Below are positions 43,730-51,159 of a stretch of DNA of 64,000 nucleotides, one piece after another (positions within the stretch are counted from its first letter, which is position 1; every line of letters begins with the position of its first letter). A program made the translations under genes and the position numbers. This DNA comes from Streptomyces sp. Root431 (GTDB lineage: Bacteria > Actinomycetota > Actinomycetes > Streptomycetales > Streptomycetaceae): positions 186,944 to 250,943 of the forward strand of contig NZ_LMEI01000001.1 of the NCBI RefSeq assembly GCF_001426585.1, read 5' to 3'. The notes beneath the pieces are model-generated. The model was not told where the DNA came from, ran no database searches, and worked only from the letters and a program-made list of their open reading frames with translations.

Positions 43730-43750
43730 TAACTGGGTAGGATGATGCCC

Positions 43751-44185
43751 ATGGCCACCTCACGCACGGACCCCCTGACCCTCGAAGTCGTCGAGCTGAT
43801 CGGCACGGTCGTGGCGCGCTACTACGAGGAGTACGAGCAGGCGGCCGCTCAGCACTCGCTGACCGGCGCGCAGGCCCGGGTCCTCGGGCTGCTCTCGCTC
43901 GACCCGCTGCCGATGCGCAGGATCGCCCAGAAGCTGAAGTGCGAGCCGTCCAACATCACGGGGATCGTCGACCGCCTGGAGGCCCGCGGCCTGGTCGAGC
44001 GGCGGCCCGACCCGGACGACCGCCGGGTCAAGCTGGCCGTCCCCACGGACGAGGGCCAGGACACCGCCCGGCGGCTGCGCGAATCGCTGGACTTCGCCCG
44101 CGAGCCCCTCGGCGAGCTGACCGAGGTCGAGAGAACCCTCCTGCGGGACCTGCTGAAGCGGATGCTCGGCGTGGACGCGGTCTAG
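43751..44185 (+). CDS. MarR family regulator
   Basis: About 144 aa winged-helix repressor. Core helices LTGAQARVLGLLSLDPLPMR, recognition helix KCEPSNITGIVDRLEARGLV (about 65-85) and wing RRPDPDDRRVKLAV. No Cys suited to oxidation sensing, so it senses a ligand rather than peroxide by thiol. I chose ATG 43751 because TAGGAT lies 7 nt upstream; ATG 43742 would overlap that hexamer. Probably represses itself and the divergent reductase. Confidence 0.88.
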   Translation: MATSRTDPLTLEVVELIGTVVARYYEEYEQAAAQHSLTGAQARVLGLLSLDPLPMRRIAQKLKCEPSNITGIVDRLEARGLVERRPDPDDRRVKLAVPTDEGQDTARRLRESLDFAREPLGELTEVERTLLRDLLKRMLGVDAV

Positions 44186-44198
44186 GACCGGACGGGCC

Positions 44199-44215
44199 CT
44201 GACGCGTCGCGTCAG
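44199..44215. terminator. Short hairpin between convergent genes
   Basis: CTGACGC pairs with GCGTCAG around GTC, 13 bp after the MarR stop; its right arm includes the stop of the convergent zinc-ribbon gene. Short but perfect. Confidence 0.5.
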
Positions 44216-45096
44216 ACGCACCACCACAGGAAACGGGTGCAGGTCGGCGTCGGGGTCGGCGTGGGGCTCGGAGCAGCCGTCGCCGTCGCCGTCCCGGACG
44301 GGGTGCCGCTCGGGGCGGGCCCGGTGCCCGTGGCCGTCGGCGTCGCCGTGCCCGAGGCGGTCGGCGTGCCGGGCTGAGTGACGTCCGGCGTGGCGGTCGG
44401 GGACTCCGCGTGGGTGGGGGTCGGCGATTCCGCCGGGGCGCCGCCTCCGGAGCCGGAACCCGTACCCGTACCCGAGCCGGAGCCGGAGCCGCTACCGGAC
44501 CCCGAGCCGGAGCCCGAGCCCGAGCCGGAACCTGCCCCTGAGCCCGTACCGGAGCCGGATCCCGCACCCGAGCCTGTGTCCGAGCCCGTGTCCACCTGCT
44601 GCTCGCGGGTGGGTGCGTTCGTGCGCGGGGCGTCCGTGACCTCGGACGGGCCGGAGCCGTCCGGCGGTGCGGCGCTCTCGGCGGTCTCGGTCGGGGTGGG
44701 CGGCAGCGAGGTCTCGACGACCTCCTGCTCCTGCACGGCCGAGGCCGCGCCGCTCGCCTCCGGCTCGTCCAGAGCCAGCTGCACCACGCCCAGCGTCCCG
44801 GCCGCCAGCACCAGGCCGACCGTACTCATCAGCACCGTACGCCCCCGGCGCGCCCTCGCCCGCCTGCTCCCCCGGGACGCGGACCGGCCCCGCGCGGCGG
44901 TGCGGGCGGCGCGGCGGCCGCTCGTCGCGGGCCGCGGCGGCTCGACGACGTCCAGCTCGTAGACGTACTCGGGCTCGGCGGGCGGCGGAACGGGTACGTG
45001 GGGGGTCTCGTACCGCAGTTCCTCGACGGGGGTCCCGCACCCGGCACAGGCGAGGGCCCCGTTGAGATGCCGCCGGCACGCGTGGCAGTAGTCCAT
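44212..45096 (-). CDS. Zinc-ribbon membrane protein with Gly-Ser tract (SCO2400-like)
   Basis: About 294 aa, function unknown. An N-terminal cytosolic zinc ribbon (CHAC, then CAGC, residues 4-22) is followed by a Pro/Arg-rich stretch, one transmembrane helix (about 88-108), and a long extracytoplasmic tail. The tail has a Gly-Ser-Gly-Thr run (about 165-215) made of near-identical hexamers, then a Thr-Pro-Ser region, and it ends in CTRFLWWCV with two Cys that could bond. The layout suggests a sensor or wall-spanning tether. It resembles the Streptomyces-specific group named after SCO2400. Confidence 0.78.
   Translation of the reverse strand: MDYCHACRRHLNGALACAGCGTPVEELRYETPHVPVPPPAEPEYVYELDVVEPPRPATSGRRAARTAARGRSASRGSRRARARRGRTVLMSTVGLVLAAGTLGVVQLALDEPEASGAASAVQEQEVVETSLPPTPTETAESAAPPDGSGPSEVTDAPRTNAPTREQQVDTGSDTGSGAGSGSGTGSGAGSGSGSGSGSGSGSGSGSGSGTGTGSGSGGGAPAESPTPTHAESPTATPDVTQPGTPTASGTATPTATGTGPAPSGTPSGTATATAAPSPTPTPTPTCTRFLWWCV
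44444..44600. repeat. Hexamer repeats coding the Gly-Ser tract
   Basis: About 25 degenerate copies of a 6-bp unit GAGCCG/GAGCCC (plus strand), giving Gly-Ser dipeptides on the minus strand. In-frame and prone to length change. It is not a CRISPR: there are no spacers. Confidence 0.75.
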
Positions 45097-45461
45097 GGGG
45101 CCCGCAGGCTATGCGGCGCGGTGCGGCGGCAGGTAGGCGCGGAAGTGAGGATCCTGTGAGGAAACCGCAGGTCGTCGGCGGTGCGTCGCGATTCTCCCGC
45201 TTCGGTCAGGATCGTCTCCGGCTTGCCGCCACCATCCACGACGCCATCCCCGCCACCATCCTCGCCGCCGCCCCCACCGCCGACCGGGTGGCCCAAGCGG
45301 CGCAGCCCAGCGCGCGCCGGGCCCGGGGCGGTCGCACGATGCGAACTAGGACGTGTCCGGTCGATGAGGGTCGGAAGGGCCGGGATCGGCCGGACAGGAC
45401 CTGGGACCGCGCAACGCGAAACACCTCGCCCGTGCCAGCACCGCATTCCGGAGGATCCGCC
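45097..45461. other. 365-bp gap with no gene seen
   Basis: No coding region with Streptomyces-like codon use is visible between the zinc-ribbon gene and mbl. It must contain both divergent promoters. The only other feature is a C-rich stretch of GCC/ACC triplets at 45240-45285; I see no clear palindrome. Confidence 0.5.
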
Positions 45462-46523
45462 GTGACCGTCAGCCTTGAGCAACTGCGCCGTTGCCATGTC
45501 GCCGTCGACCTGGGGGCCGCTCGCACCCGGGTCTACGTCAAGGGCGCCGGACTCGTCGTCGACGAGCCCAGCGTCGCCGCCGTCAACACCCGTACAGGAG
45601 CGCTGATCGCCGTCGGCGCGCTGGCGGAGAAGATGACGGGCCGCACCCCCGACTACATCCGGGTCGTCCGCCCCGTCTCGGGCGGCACGGTCGTCGACAT
45701 CGAGATGGCGCAGCGGATGCTCCGTCACCTCCTCGGCGAGAAGCTGCGCCGTCAGCTGCGCCGCAAGCCGCGGCTGCGCGCGGCGGCCTGCACGCCCCAC
45801 GACAGCGACCCGCTCGCGCAGCGCGCCGCCGTGGAGACCCTCGTCGGGCTCGGCGCGCGCCGGGTCGAGCTCGTCGACACCCTGATCGCCGCGGCCGTGG
45901 GCTGCGGGCTCCCGGTCGAGCAGCCGACCGCGACCATGATCCTGGTGTGCGGGGCGGCGACCACGCAGGTCGCGGTCCTCTCGCTGGGCTCGATCGTCAC
46001 GGCCGAGCGGATGCCGATCGGCGGCGACGCCATCGACCACGCCGTCATCCAGCACCTGCGCCACCACCACGAGCTGATGCTGCCGAGCCAGTCGGTGCGC
46101 CCGCTCCAGCTCGCCCTCAGCGGCAACGGCCTGACGCCGCACGGCCCGGCCTCCACGGAGATCCACGGCCGGGACGTCGCCACGGGTCTGGCCCGCTCGG
46201 TGACCGTCGACACCGCCGCCGTGCGGCAGGCGATCCACACCCCGCTGACGGCGGTCCTCGACGGCATCGGGAAGGTGCTGCGCGACTGCCCGCCGGACCT
46301 GGTGGCCGACCTCGCGGACCGCGGGATCATGATGGTCGGCGGCAGCGCCCTGCTGCCGGGGCTCGACCAGATGCTGCGCGAGGCGACCGGCATGCCGGTG
46401 CACATCGCCGAACGGCCCGACGTGTGCGCGGTCCTGGGTCTCGGCGCGATGCTGGAGGGCAAGGTCCAGCCGATGGTCCTCGACCCGCTGGCGGTGCGTG
46501 ACCCGCTCGCCGACGTCGACTGA
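45462..46523 (+). CDS. mbl: MreB-like actin homologue Mbl
   Basis: About 353 aa actin-fold ATPase. Phosphate 1 region VAVDLGAARTRVYV (residues 13-26), phosphate 2 region ILVCGAATTQVAV (about 160-172), adenosine motif IMMVGGSALLPGLDQML (about 289-305). In S. coelicolor the Mbl protein (SCO2451) depends on MreB and helps build the spore wall. The sequence matches that protein closely from memory, notably the RKPRLRAAACTPHDSDPLAQ stretch. Not in an mre operon here. GTG with GGAGG upstream. Confidence 0.9.
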   Translation: MTVSLEQLRRCHVAVDLGAARTRVYVKGAGLVVDEPSVAAVNTRTGALIAVGALAEKMTGRTPDYIRVVRPVSGGTVVDIEMAQRMLRHLLGEKLRRQLRRKPRLRAAACTPHDSDPLAQRAAVETLVGLGARRVELVDTLIAAAVGCGLPVEQPTATMILVCGAATTQVAVLSLGSIVTAERMPIGGDAIDHAVIQHLRHHHELMLPSQSVRPLQLALSGNGLTPHGPASTEIHGRDVATGLARSVTVDTAAVRQAIHTPLTAVLDGIGKVLRDCPPDLVADLADRGIMMVGGSALLPGLDQMLREATGMPVHIAERPDVCAVLGLGAMLEGKVQPMVLDPLAVRDPLADVD

Positions 46524-46559
46524 TCCGGAGAATCACCCGATTCGTACGACAATGAGATC

Positions 46560-48191
46560 ATGACGATCATGGATGAGGACGGCGCCCGCCTGCCCTTGCT
46601 GCTCGAAGCGGTCCTCAGCGTCGGCACGGATCTCGAACTCCGCGCCACCCTCCAGCACCTCGTGGACTCGGCGACCGAGCTGACGGGGGCGCGCTACGGG
46701 GCGCTCGGGGTCGTCGACCCCGAGCGCCGGCGGCTCACCGAGCTCTTCACCTCCGGCATGAGCGAGGCGGAGCGGCAGCGGATCGGCCGGATCCCCGATG
46801 GTCACACCGGCCTGTTCGGCGTCATGGTCCAGGACCCGCGGCCGCTGCGGATCGACGACCTGACGGCCGATCCGCGCGCGTCCGGAGTGCCGGAGGGCCA
46901 CCCGGAGATGCGCTCCTTCCTGGGCGTGCCGATCCGGGTCCACACGCAGGTCTTCGGCAATCTGTACCTCACCGAGAAGCGGACGGGCCGCTTCACCGAG
47001 GAGGACCTCGCGCTCCTGCGGGTCCTCGCCTCCCAGGCCGGGATCGCCATCGGCAACGCCCGGCTGTACGAGACGGCCCGGCAGCGCGAGCGCTGGATCG
47101 AGGGCGCGGCGGCCGTGACCACCGCCCTGCTCACCGGGGCGACCGCCGAGAACGCCCTGATGACCGTCGCCGAGCAGGCTCGGATCCTCGCCGACGCCTC
47201 GGCCGGCGTGGTCCTCCAGCCCACCCCGGAGGGCGGGATGGAGATCGTCGCCGCCTCGACCAACGACGACCCCGGCGATCTGGTCGGCACGACGATCGCG
47301 CCCGGCTCCCCCGTCCTCGTCCAGCTCCTCGGCGGGGAGCCCGTCTTCCTGGAGGACTCGGCGACGGACCCCCGGATGACCACCCATGTCCGGTCCCGTT
47401 TCGGCCCGTCGATGATGCTGCCGCTCCAGAGCGGCGGGAAGCTCATCGGCACGCTCGCCCTCCCCCGGCGGCGCGGCGGCCCGCCGTACTCGGCGGTGGA
47501 CCGCCTGCTGGCCTCGCAGTTCGCCTCGCAGGCGGCGCTCGCGCTGGTCCTCGCGGACGCCCGGCACGACCGGGAGCGGCTCGCGGTGTACGAGGACCGG
47601 GACCGGATCGCGCGGGACCTGCACGATCTGGTCGTCCAGCGGCTGTTCGCCACGGAGATGATGCTGGAGTCGACGCGGCGGCGGGCGCTCGCCGCGGCCC
47701 CGGGCGCGGGCTCCGCCACCGAATCCGGCACCGCCGCCTCCACCGAATCCGGCACCGCCACTACCGCCGAATCCGGCACCACCACCACCGCCACCGCCTC
47801 CGACTCCGACCTCGACGAGAGCGCGCTCCTCAGCCGGGCCGTGGACGAGCTGGACTCCACGATCCAGGAGGTCCGGACGACGATCTTCGCGCTCCAGCAG
47901 CCCCCGGCGGACGCGCCGGCCTCCTTCCGCGGCCGGGTGCTGCGCGAGACCGGCGGGGCGGCCGCCCTGCTCGGCTTCCAGCCGTCCGTGCACTTCTCGG
48001 GCGCGGTCGACACGCTCGTGGAGGACGAGCAGGCCGGGAAGCTCCTCGCCGCGCTGCGCGGCGCGCTCGCGGCGGCCCACCGGCGGTCCGGAATCACCGC
48101 GATCACGGTCGAGGTGTCGGCCGGGGCCGAGGGCGTACGGCTCCGGGTCGAGGACGACGGGACCCCGCCGACCACCGTCGCCTGGCCGTAG
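46560..48191 (+). CDS. GAF-domain histidine kinase with degenerate ATPase end
   Basis: About 543 aa, DevS/DosS-like order: two GAF domains (about 18-170 and 190-335), then HisKA_3 with RDLHDLVVQRLF (His 355). A low-complexity insert of repeated TESGT (about 385-415) interrupts the dimerisation helices. The C-terminal ATPase domain is reduced: the N box reads ALRGALAAAHRRS without the conserved Asn, EDDGTP is a remnant of the DxGxG box, and the chain stops about 10 residues later, with no G2 box. It is unlikely to bind ATP normally. It sits 36 bp after mbl, with no response regulator next to it. Confidence 0.85.
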   Translation: MTIMDEDGARLPLLLEAVLSVGTDLELRATLQHLVDSATELTGARYGALGVVDPERRRLTELFTSGMSEAERQRIGRIPDGHTGLFGVMVQDPRPLRIDDLTADPRASGVPEGHPEMRSFLGVPIRVHTQVFGNLYLTEKRTGRFTEEDLALLRVLASQAGIAIGNARLYETARQRERWIEGAAAVTTALLTGATAENALMTVAEQARILADASAGVVLQPTPEGGMEIVAASTNDDPGDLVGTTIAPGSPVLVQLLGGEPVFLEDSATDPRMTTHVRSRFGPSMMLPLQSGGKLIGTLALPRRRGGPPYSAVDRLLASQFASQAALALVLADARHDRERLAVYEDRDRIARDLHDLVVQRLFATEMMLESTRRRALAAAPGAGSATESGTAASTESGTATTAESGTTTTATASDSDLDESALLSRAVDELDSTIQEVRTTIFALQQPPADAPASFRGRVLRETGGAAALLGFQPSVHFSGAVDTLVEDEQAGKLLAALRGALAAAHRRSGITAITVEVSAGAEGVRLRVEDDGTPPTTVAWP

Positions 48192-48268
48192 GAGCGGATC
48201 CCGGCCCCCTCCCCCCGTACGGAGCAGTCCGGCGCGCCGCGCCCCCCGTCCGGATCTTGACTGGTGGC

Positions 48269-49504
48269 GTGGACACCGAGACGAAGCCCCCGACCGCGGC
48301 GGCCTACCGCAATCTGGCGATGGCCACCATCGGCTTCACGCTCACCTTCTGGGCGTGGGACCTGATCGCTCCGATCGCCGGCTGGTACGGCGACCGGCTC
48401 GACCTCAGCTCCTTCCAGCAGTCGCTGCTCGTGGCGGTGCCCGTCCTGGTCGGCTCGGTCGGCCGCATCCCGGCGGGCGCCCTGACCGACAGGTACGGCG
48501 CGAAGCTGATGTTCCCGGTCGTCTCGGCGCTGACGATCATCCCCGTGCTCCTCCTGATCGTCGCCAAGGACAGCTACGCCCTGATGCTGGTCGTCGGCTT
48601 CCTCCTCGGCCTCGGCGGCACGACGTTCGCCATCGGCATCCCGCTGGTCAACTCCTGGTTCCCGCCGGCCAAACGCGGTCTCGCGCTCGGCGTGTTCGGC
48701 ATGGGCATGGGCGGTGTGGCACTCTCCGGCTACTTCACGCCCCGGATCGCCAAGCACGGCGAGAACCTCCCCTTCATCGTGGTGGCGATCGCGCTCGCCG
48801 TGTACGCGGTGCTGGCCGCCGTCCTCATCACCGACCGGCCCGACCGGCCCGTGCCCACGGCCTCCCTCGCGACCCGGCTGGCCTCGGCGGGGCGGCTGCG
48901 GGTGACGTGGGAGCTGTCGGCGCTGTACGCGATCGGCTTCGGCGGCATCGTCGCCTTCGGCGTCTACCTGCCGACGTACCTGAAGACCTGGTACGAACTC
49001 GACCCGACGGACGCGGGCACCAAGGCCGCCGGTTTCGCCCTGGTCACCGTCGTTTTCCGGCCGATCGGCGGCTGGCTCTCGGACCGGGTCCACCCGGCGG
49101 TCGTGACGTCCGCCGCGCTCGGCGTGGTCGCCCTCTTCGCGATCGTCCAGGCCTTCGACCCGAAACTGAACCCGGGCGGCACGATCGCCCTGCTGGTCAT
49201 GGCCGCCGGTCTCGGCACGGCGAGCGGCTCCGTCTTCGCCCTGGTCTCCCAGGTCACCCCGCAGGCCAAGGTCGGCAGCGTCACCGGCATCGTCGGTGCG
49301 ATGGGCGGCCTCGGCGGTTTCGTGCCGCCGCTGGTGATGGGCGCGATCTACAGCGCCAAGGGCTCGTACTCGATCGGCTTCATGCTCCTCTCCGACCTGG
49401 CGCTCGCGGGCTGTGTGTACGCGTACGGGCGGATGCGCGGGATCCGGCCGGACGGGGACGCGGAGGAGCCCGAGCCGACGAAGATCACAGCCCGCCGGAC
49501 CTGA
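48269..49504 (+). CDS. MFS transporter, NarK/OFA-like
   Basis: About 411 aa, 12 predicted helices. Helix 5 region GGTTFAIGIPLVNSWFPPAK (about 117-136) followed by RGLALGVFGMGMGG resembles the signature of nitrate/nitrite porters and oxalate:formate antiporters, though the second Arg in helix 8 used by NarK is not evident. Only 59 bp separate it from matB on the same strand, so uptake of an organic dicarboxylate such as malonate is as likely as nitrate transport (inference). GTG 48269 preferred; TTG 48257 is in frame. Confidence 0.82.
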   Translation: MDTETKPPTAAAYRNLAMATIGFTLTFWAWDLIAPIAGWYGDRLDLSSFQQSLLVAVPVLVGSVGRIPAGALTDRYGAKLMFPVVSALTIIPVLLLIVAKDSYALMLVVGFLLGLGGTTFAIGIPLVNSWFPPAKRGLALGVFGMGMGGVALSGYFTPRIAKHGENLPFIVVAIALAVYAVLAAVLITDRPDRPVPTASLATRLASAGRLRVTWELSALYAIGFGGIVAFGVYLPTYLKTWYELDPTDAGTKAAGFALVTVVFRPIGGWLSDRVHPAVVTSAALGVVALFAIVQAFDPKLNPGGTIALLVMAAGLGTASGSVFALVSQVTPQAKVGSVTGIVGAMGGLGGFVPPLVMGAIYSAKGSYSIGFMLLSDLALAGCVYAYGRMRGIRPDGDAEEPEPTKITARRT

Positions 49505-49563
49505 CGGGCGGGCAGAATTCTCCCGGCAACCCTCGACCTCGACAGACCCGAGGAGTACGACCG

Positions 49564-51009
49564 GTGAGTGCGCTCTTCCCCGCCCTGGCGGTCCCGTCCG
49601 ACCGGCCCGCGCTGCGCTGCGGCGCGGACACGCTGACGTACGTCGAACTGGCCCGCGCCGCAGGTTCCCTGGCGGTACGGATCGGGGGCGCGGACCGGGT
49701 CGCCGTCTGGGCCACGCCGAGCGCGCACACGGCGGTCGCCGTCGTGGCCGCGCTGCTCGCGGGCGTGCCCGCCGTACCCCTCAATCCGCGTACGGGCGAG
49801 CGCGAGCTGGCGCACATCCTGGGCGACAGCACGCCCGGGGCGGTGCTCGCGGGTCCGGAGGACGTCCTGCCCGCCGGACTCGCGGGACTCCCCCGGATCG
49901 ACGTGGAGCTCACCCCGACCACCGGGCCGTCCCTGGCCGAACCGGACGACGCCGAGTCCCCCGCGCTCATCGTCTACACCTCCGGCACCACCGGTCCCCC
50001 GAAGGGCGTCGTGCTCTCCCGGCGGGCGGTCGCCGCCTCCCTCGACGCGCTGGCCGAGGCCTGGGCGTGGACGGCGGACGACGTCCTCGTGCACGCGCTG
50101 CCGCTGTTCCACGTCCACGGGCTGATCCTCGGGATCCTGGGCCCCCTGCGGCGGGGCGGCGAGGTCCGGCACCTGGGCGCGTTCTCGGTGGAGGGCGTGG
50201 AGCGGGAGCTGGGCGCGGGCGGCACGATGCTGTTCGGCGTACCGACGATGTACCACCGGATCGCGGACGCGCTCGGCGGGGACGCCGGCCTCGTGAAGGC
50301 GCTGGCGGGGGCGCGGCTCCTCGTCTCGGGTTCGGCCGCGTTGCCGGTCCACGACCACGAGCGGATCACGGCGGCGACGGGCCGGACGGTCGTCGAGCGG
50401 TACGGCATGACCGAGACGCTCATGAACACCAGCGTGCGGCCGGGCGGCGAGCCCCGGCCGGGGACGGTCGGGACGCCGCTCGCGGACGTCGGCCTGCGCC
50501 TGGTGGACGAGGACGGCTCCGTCCTGAGCCCGCTCGACGGGGAGACCGTCGGCGAGGTGCAGGTCCGCGGCCCGAACCTCTTCTCCGGCTATCTGAACCG
50601 GCCGGACGCGACGGCGGCGGCCTTCGACGGCGACTGGTTCCGCACCGGCGACATGGCGGTCCGCGAGGCGGACGGCGCGGTGCGTCTGGTGGGCCGCAAG
50701 GCGACCGACCTCATCAAGAGCGGCGGCTACAAGATCGGGGCGGGCGAGATCGAGAACGCGCTCCTCGACCACCCCGGCATCAGGGAGGCCGCCGTCACCG
50801 GAGAGCCGGACCCGGACCTCGGCGAGCGGATCGTGGCCTGGGTGGTGGCGGAGGACGCCTCGGCGCCGCCGGCGGAGGCGGAGCTCGTCGACCACGTGGC
50901 GGGGCTGCTCGCCCCGCACAAGCGGCCCCGGGTCGTGCGCTATCTCGACGCGCTCCCCCGCAACGACATGGGCAAGATCCTCAAGAAGGCGCTCCCCGCG
51001 GCTCGTTGA
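49564..51009 (+). CDS. matB: Malonyl-CoA synthetase
   Basis: About 481 aa AMP-forming ligase that activates malonate (and often methylmalonate) to the CoA ester, an extender unit for fatty acids and polyketides. ANL motifs in order: YTSGTTGPPKGVV (about 138-150), VERYGMTETLMNTS (about 278-291), WFRTGD (about 358), and catalytic Lys in NDMGKILKKAL near the end. The residues around ALPLFHVHGLILGILGPLRR and MNTSVR match the structurally studied S. coelicolor MatB (SCO2444), as far as I recall its sequence. GTG with GAGGAG upstream. Confidence 0.93.
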   Translation: MSALFPALAVPSDRPALRCGADTLTYVELARAAGSLAVRIGGADRVAVWATPSAHTAVAVVAALLAGVPAVPLNPRTGERELAHILGDSTPGAVLAGPEDVLPAGLAGLPRIDVELTPTTGPSLAEPDDAESPALIVYTSGTTGPPKGVVLSRRAVAASLDALAEAWAWTADDVLVHALPLFHVHGLILGILGPLRRGGEVRHLGAFSVEGVERELGAGGTMLFGVPTMYHRIADALGGDAGLVKALAGARLLVSGSAALPVHDHERITAATGRTVVERYGMTETLMNTSVRPGGEPRPGTVGTPLADVGLRLVDEDGSVLSPLDGETVGEVQVRGPNLFSGYLNRPDATAAAFDGDWFRTGDMAVREADGAVRLVGRKATDLIKSGGYKIGAGEIENALLDHPGIREAAVTGEPDPDLGERIVAWVVAEDASAPPAEAELVDHVAGLLAPHKRPRVVRYLDALPRNDMGKILKKALPAAR

Positions 51010-51014
51010 ACAGG

Positions 51015-51055
51015 CGTGAGGCCGGGCCCCCGGCTCACCGGGGCCCGGCCTCACG
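51015..51055. terminator. Terminator after matB
   Basis: CGTGAGGCCGGGCCCC pairs perfectly with GGGGCCCGGCCTCACG (16 bp), loop about 9 nt, 6 bp after the matB stop. Confidence 0.9.
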
Positions 51056-51075
51056 CGTCGAGGGGTGGCGCTCGC

Positions 51076-51105
51076 GGGTGTCCGGCGGATCACGGCCGGA
51101 CACCC
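51076..51105. terminator. Terminator after the S8 protease gene
   Basis: GGGTGTCCGGC pairs perfectly with GCCGGACACCC, loop 8 nt. It lies 31 bp beyond the stop of the minus-strand S8 peptidase gene, back to back with the matB terminator. Confidence 0.85.
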
Positions 51106-51114
51106 ACGCGCGTC

Positions 51115-51159
51115 ACTTCACGCCGAGCGCGCGGATTACTTCACGCCGAGCGCGCGGAT
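51115..51159. repeat. 22-bp direct duplication at the 3' end of the S8 gene
   Basis: Two identical 22-bp copies (51115-51136 and 51138-51159) separated by one base. The inner copy is the last codons of the protease (IRALGVK and stop); the outer copy repeats them beyond the stop codon in another frame. Confidence 0.9.

Noticed and set aside
44444..44600. CRISPR-like direct repeats
   Set aside because: Repeats are contiguous hexamers inside a gene, with no unique spacers and no cas genes nearby.
45111..45461. N-terminal extension of Mbl
   Set aside because: The frame is open upstream, but GTG 45462 has a strong ribosome site and gives the normal Mbl N-terminus; the extension is low-complexity.
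48269..49504. Firm call as nitrate transporter NarK
   Set aside because: The signature is only partly matched, no nitrate genes are near, and matB adjacency points to another substrate.
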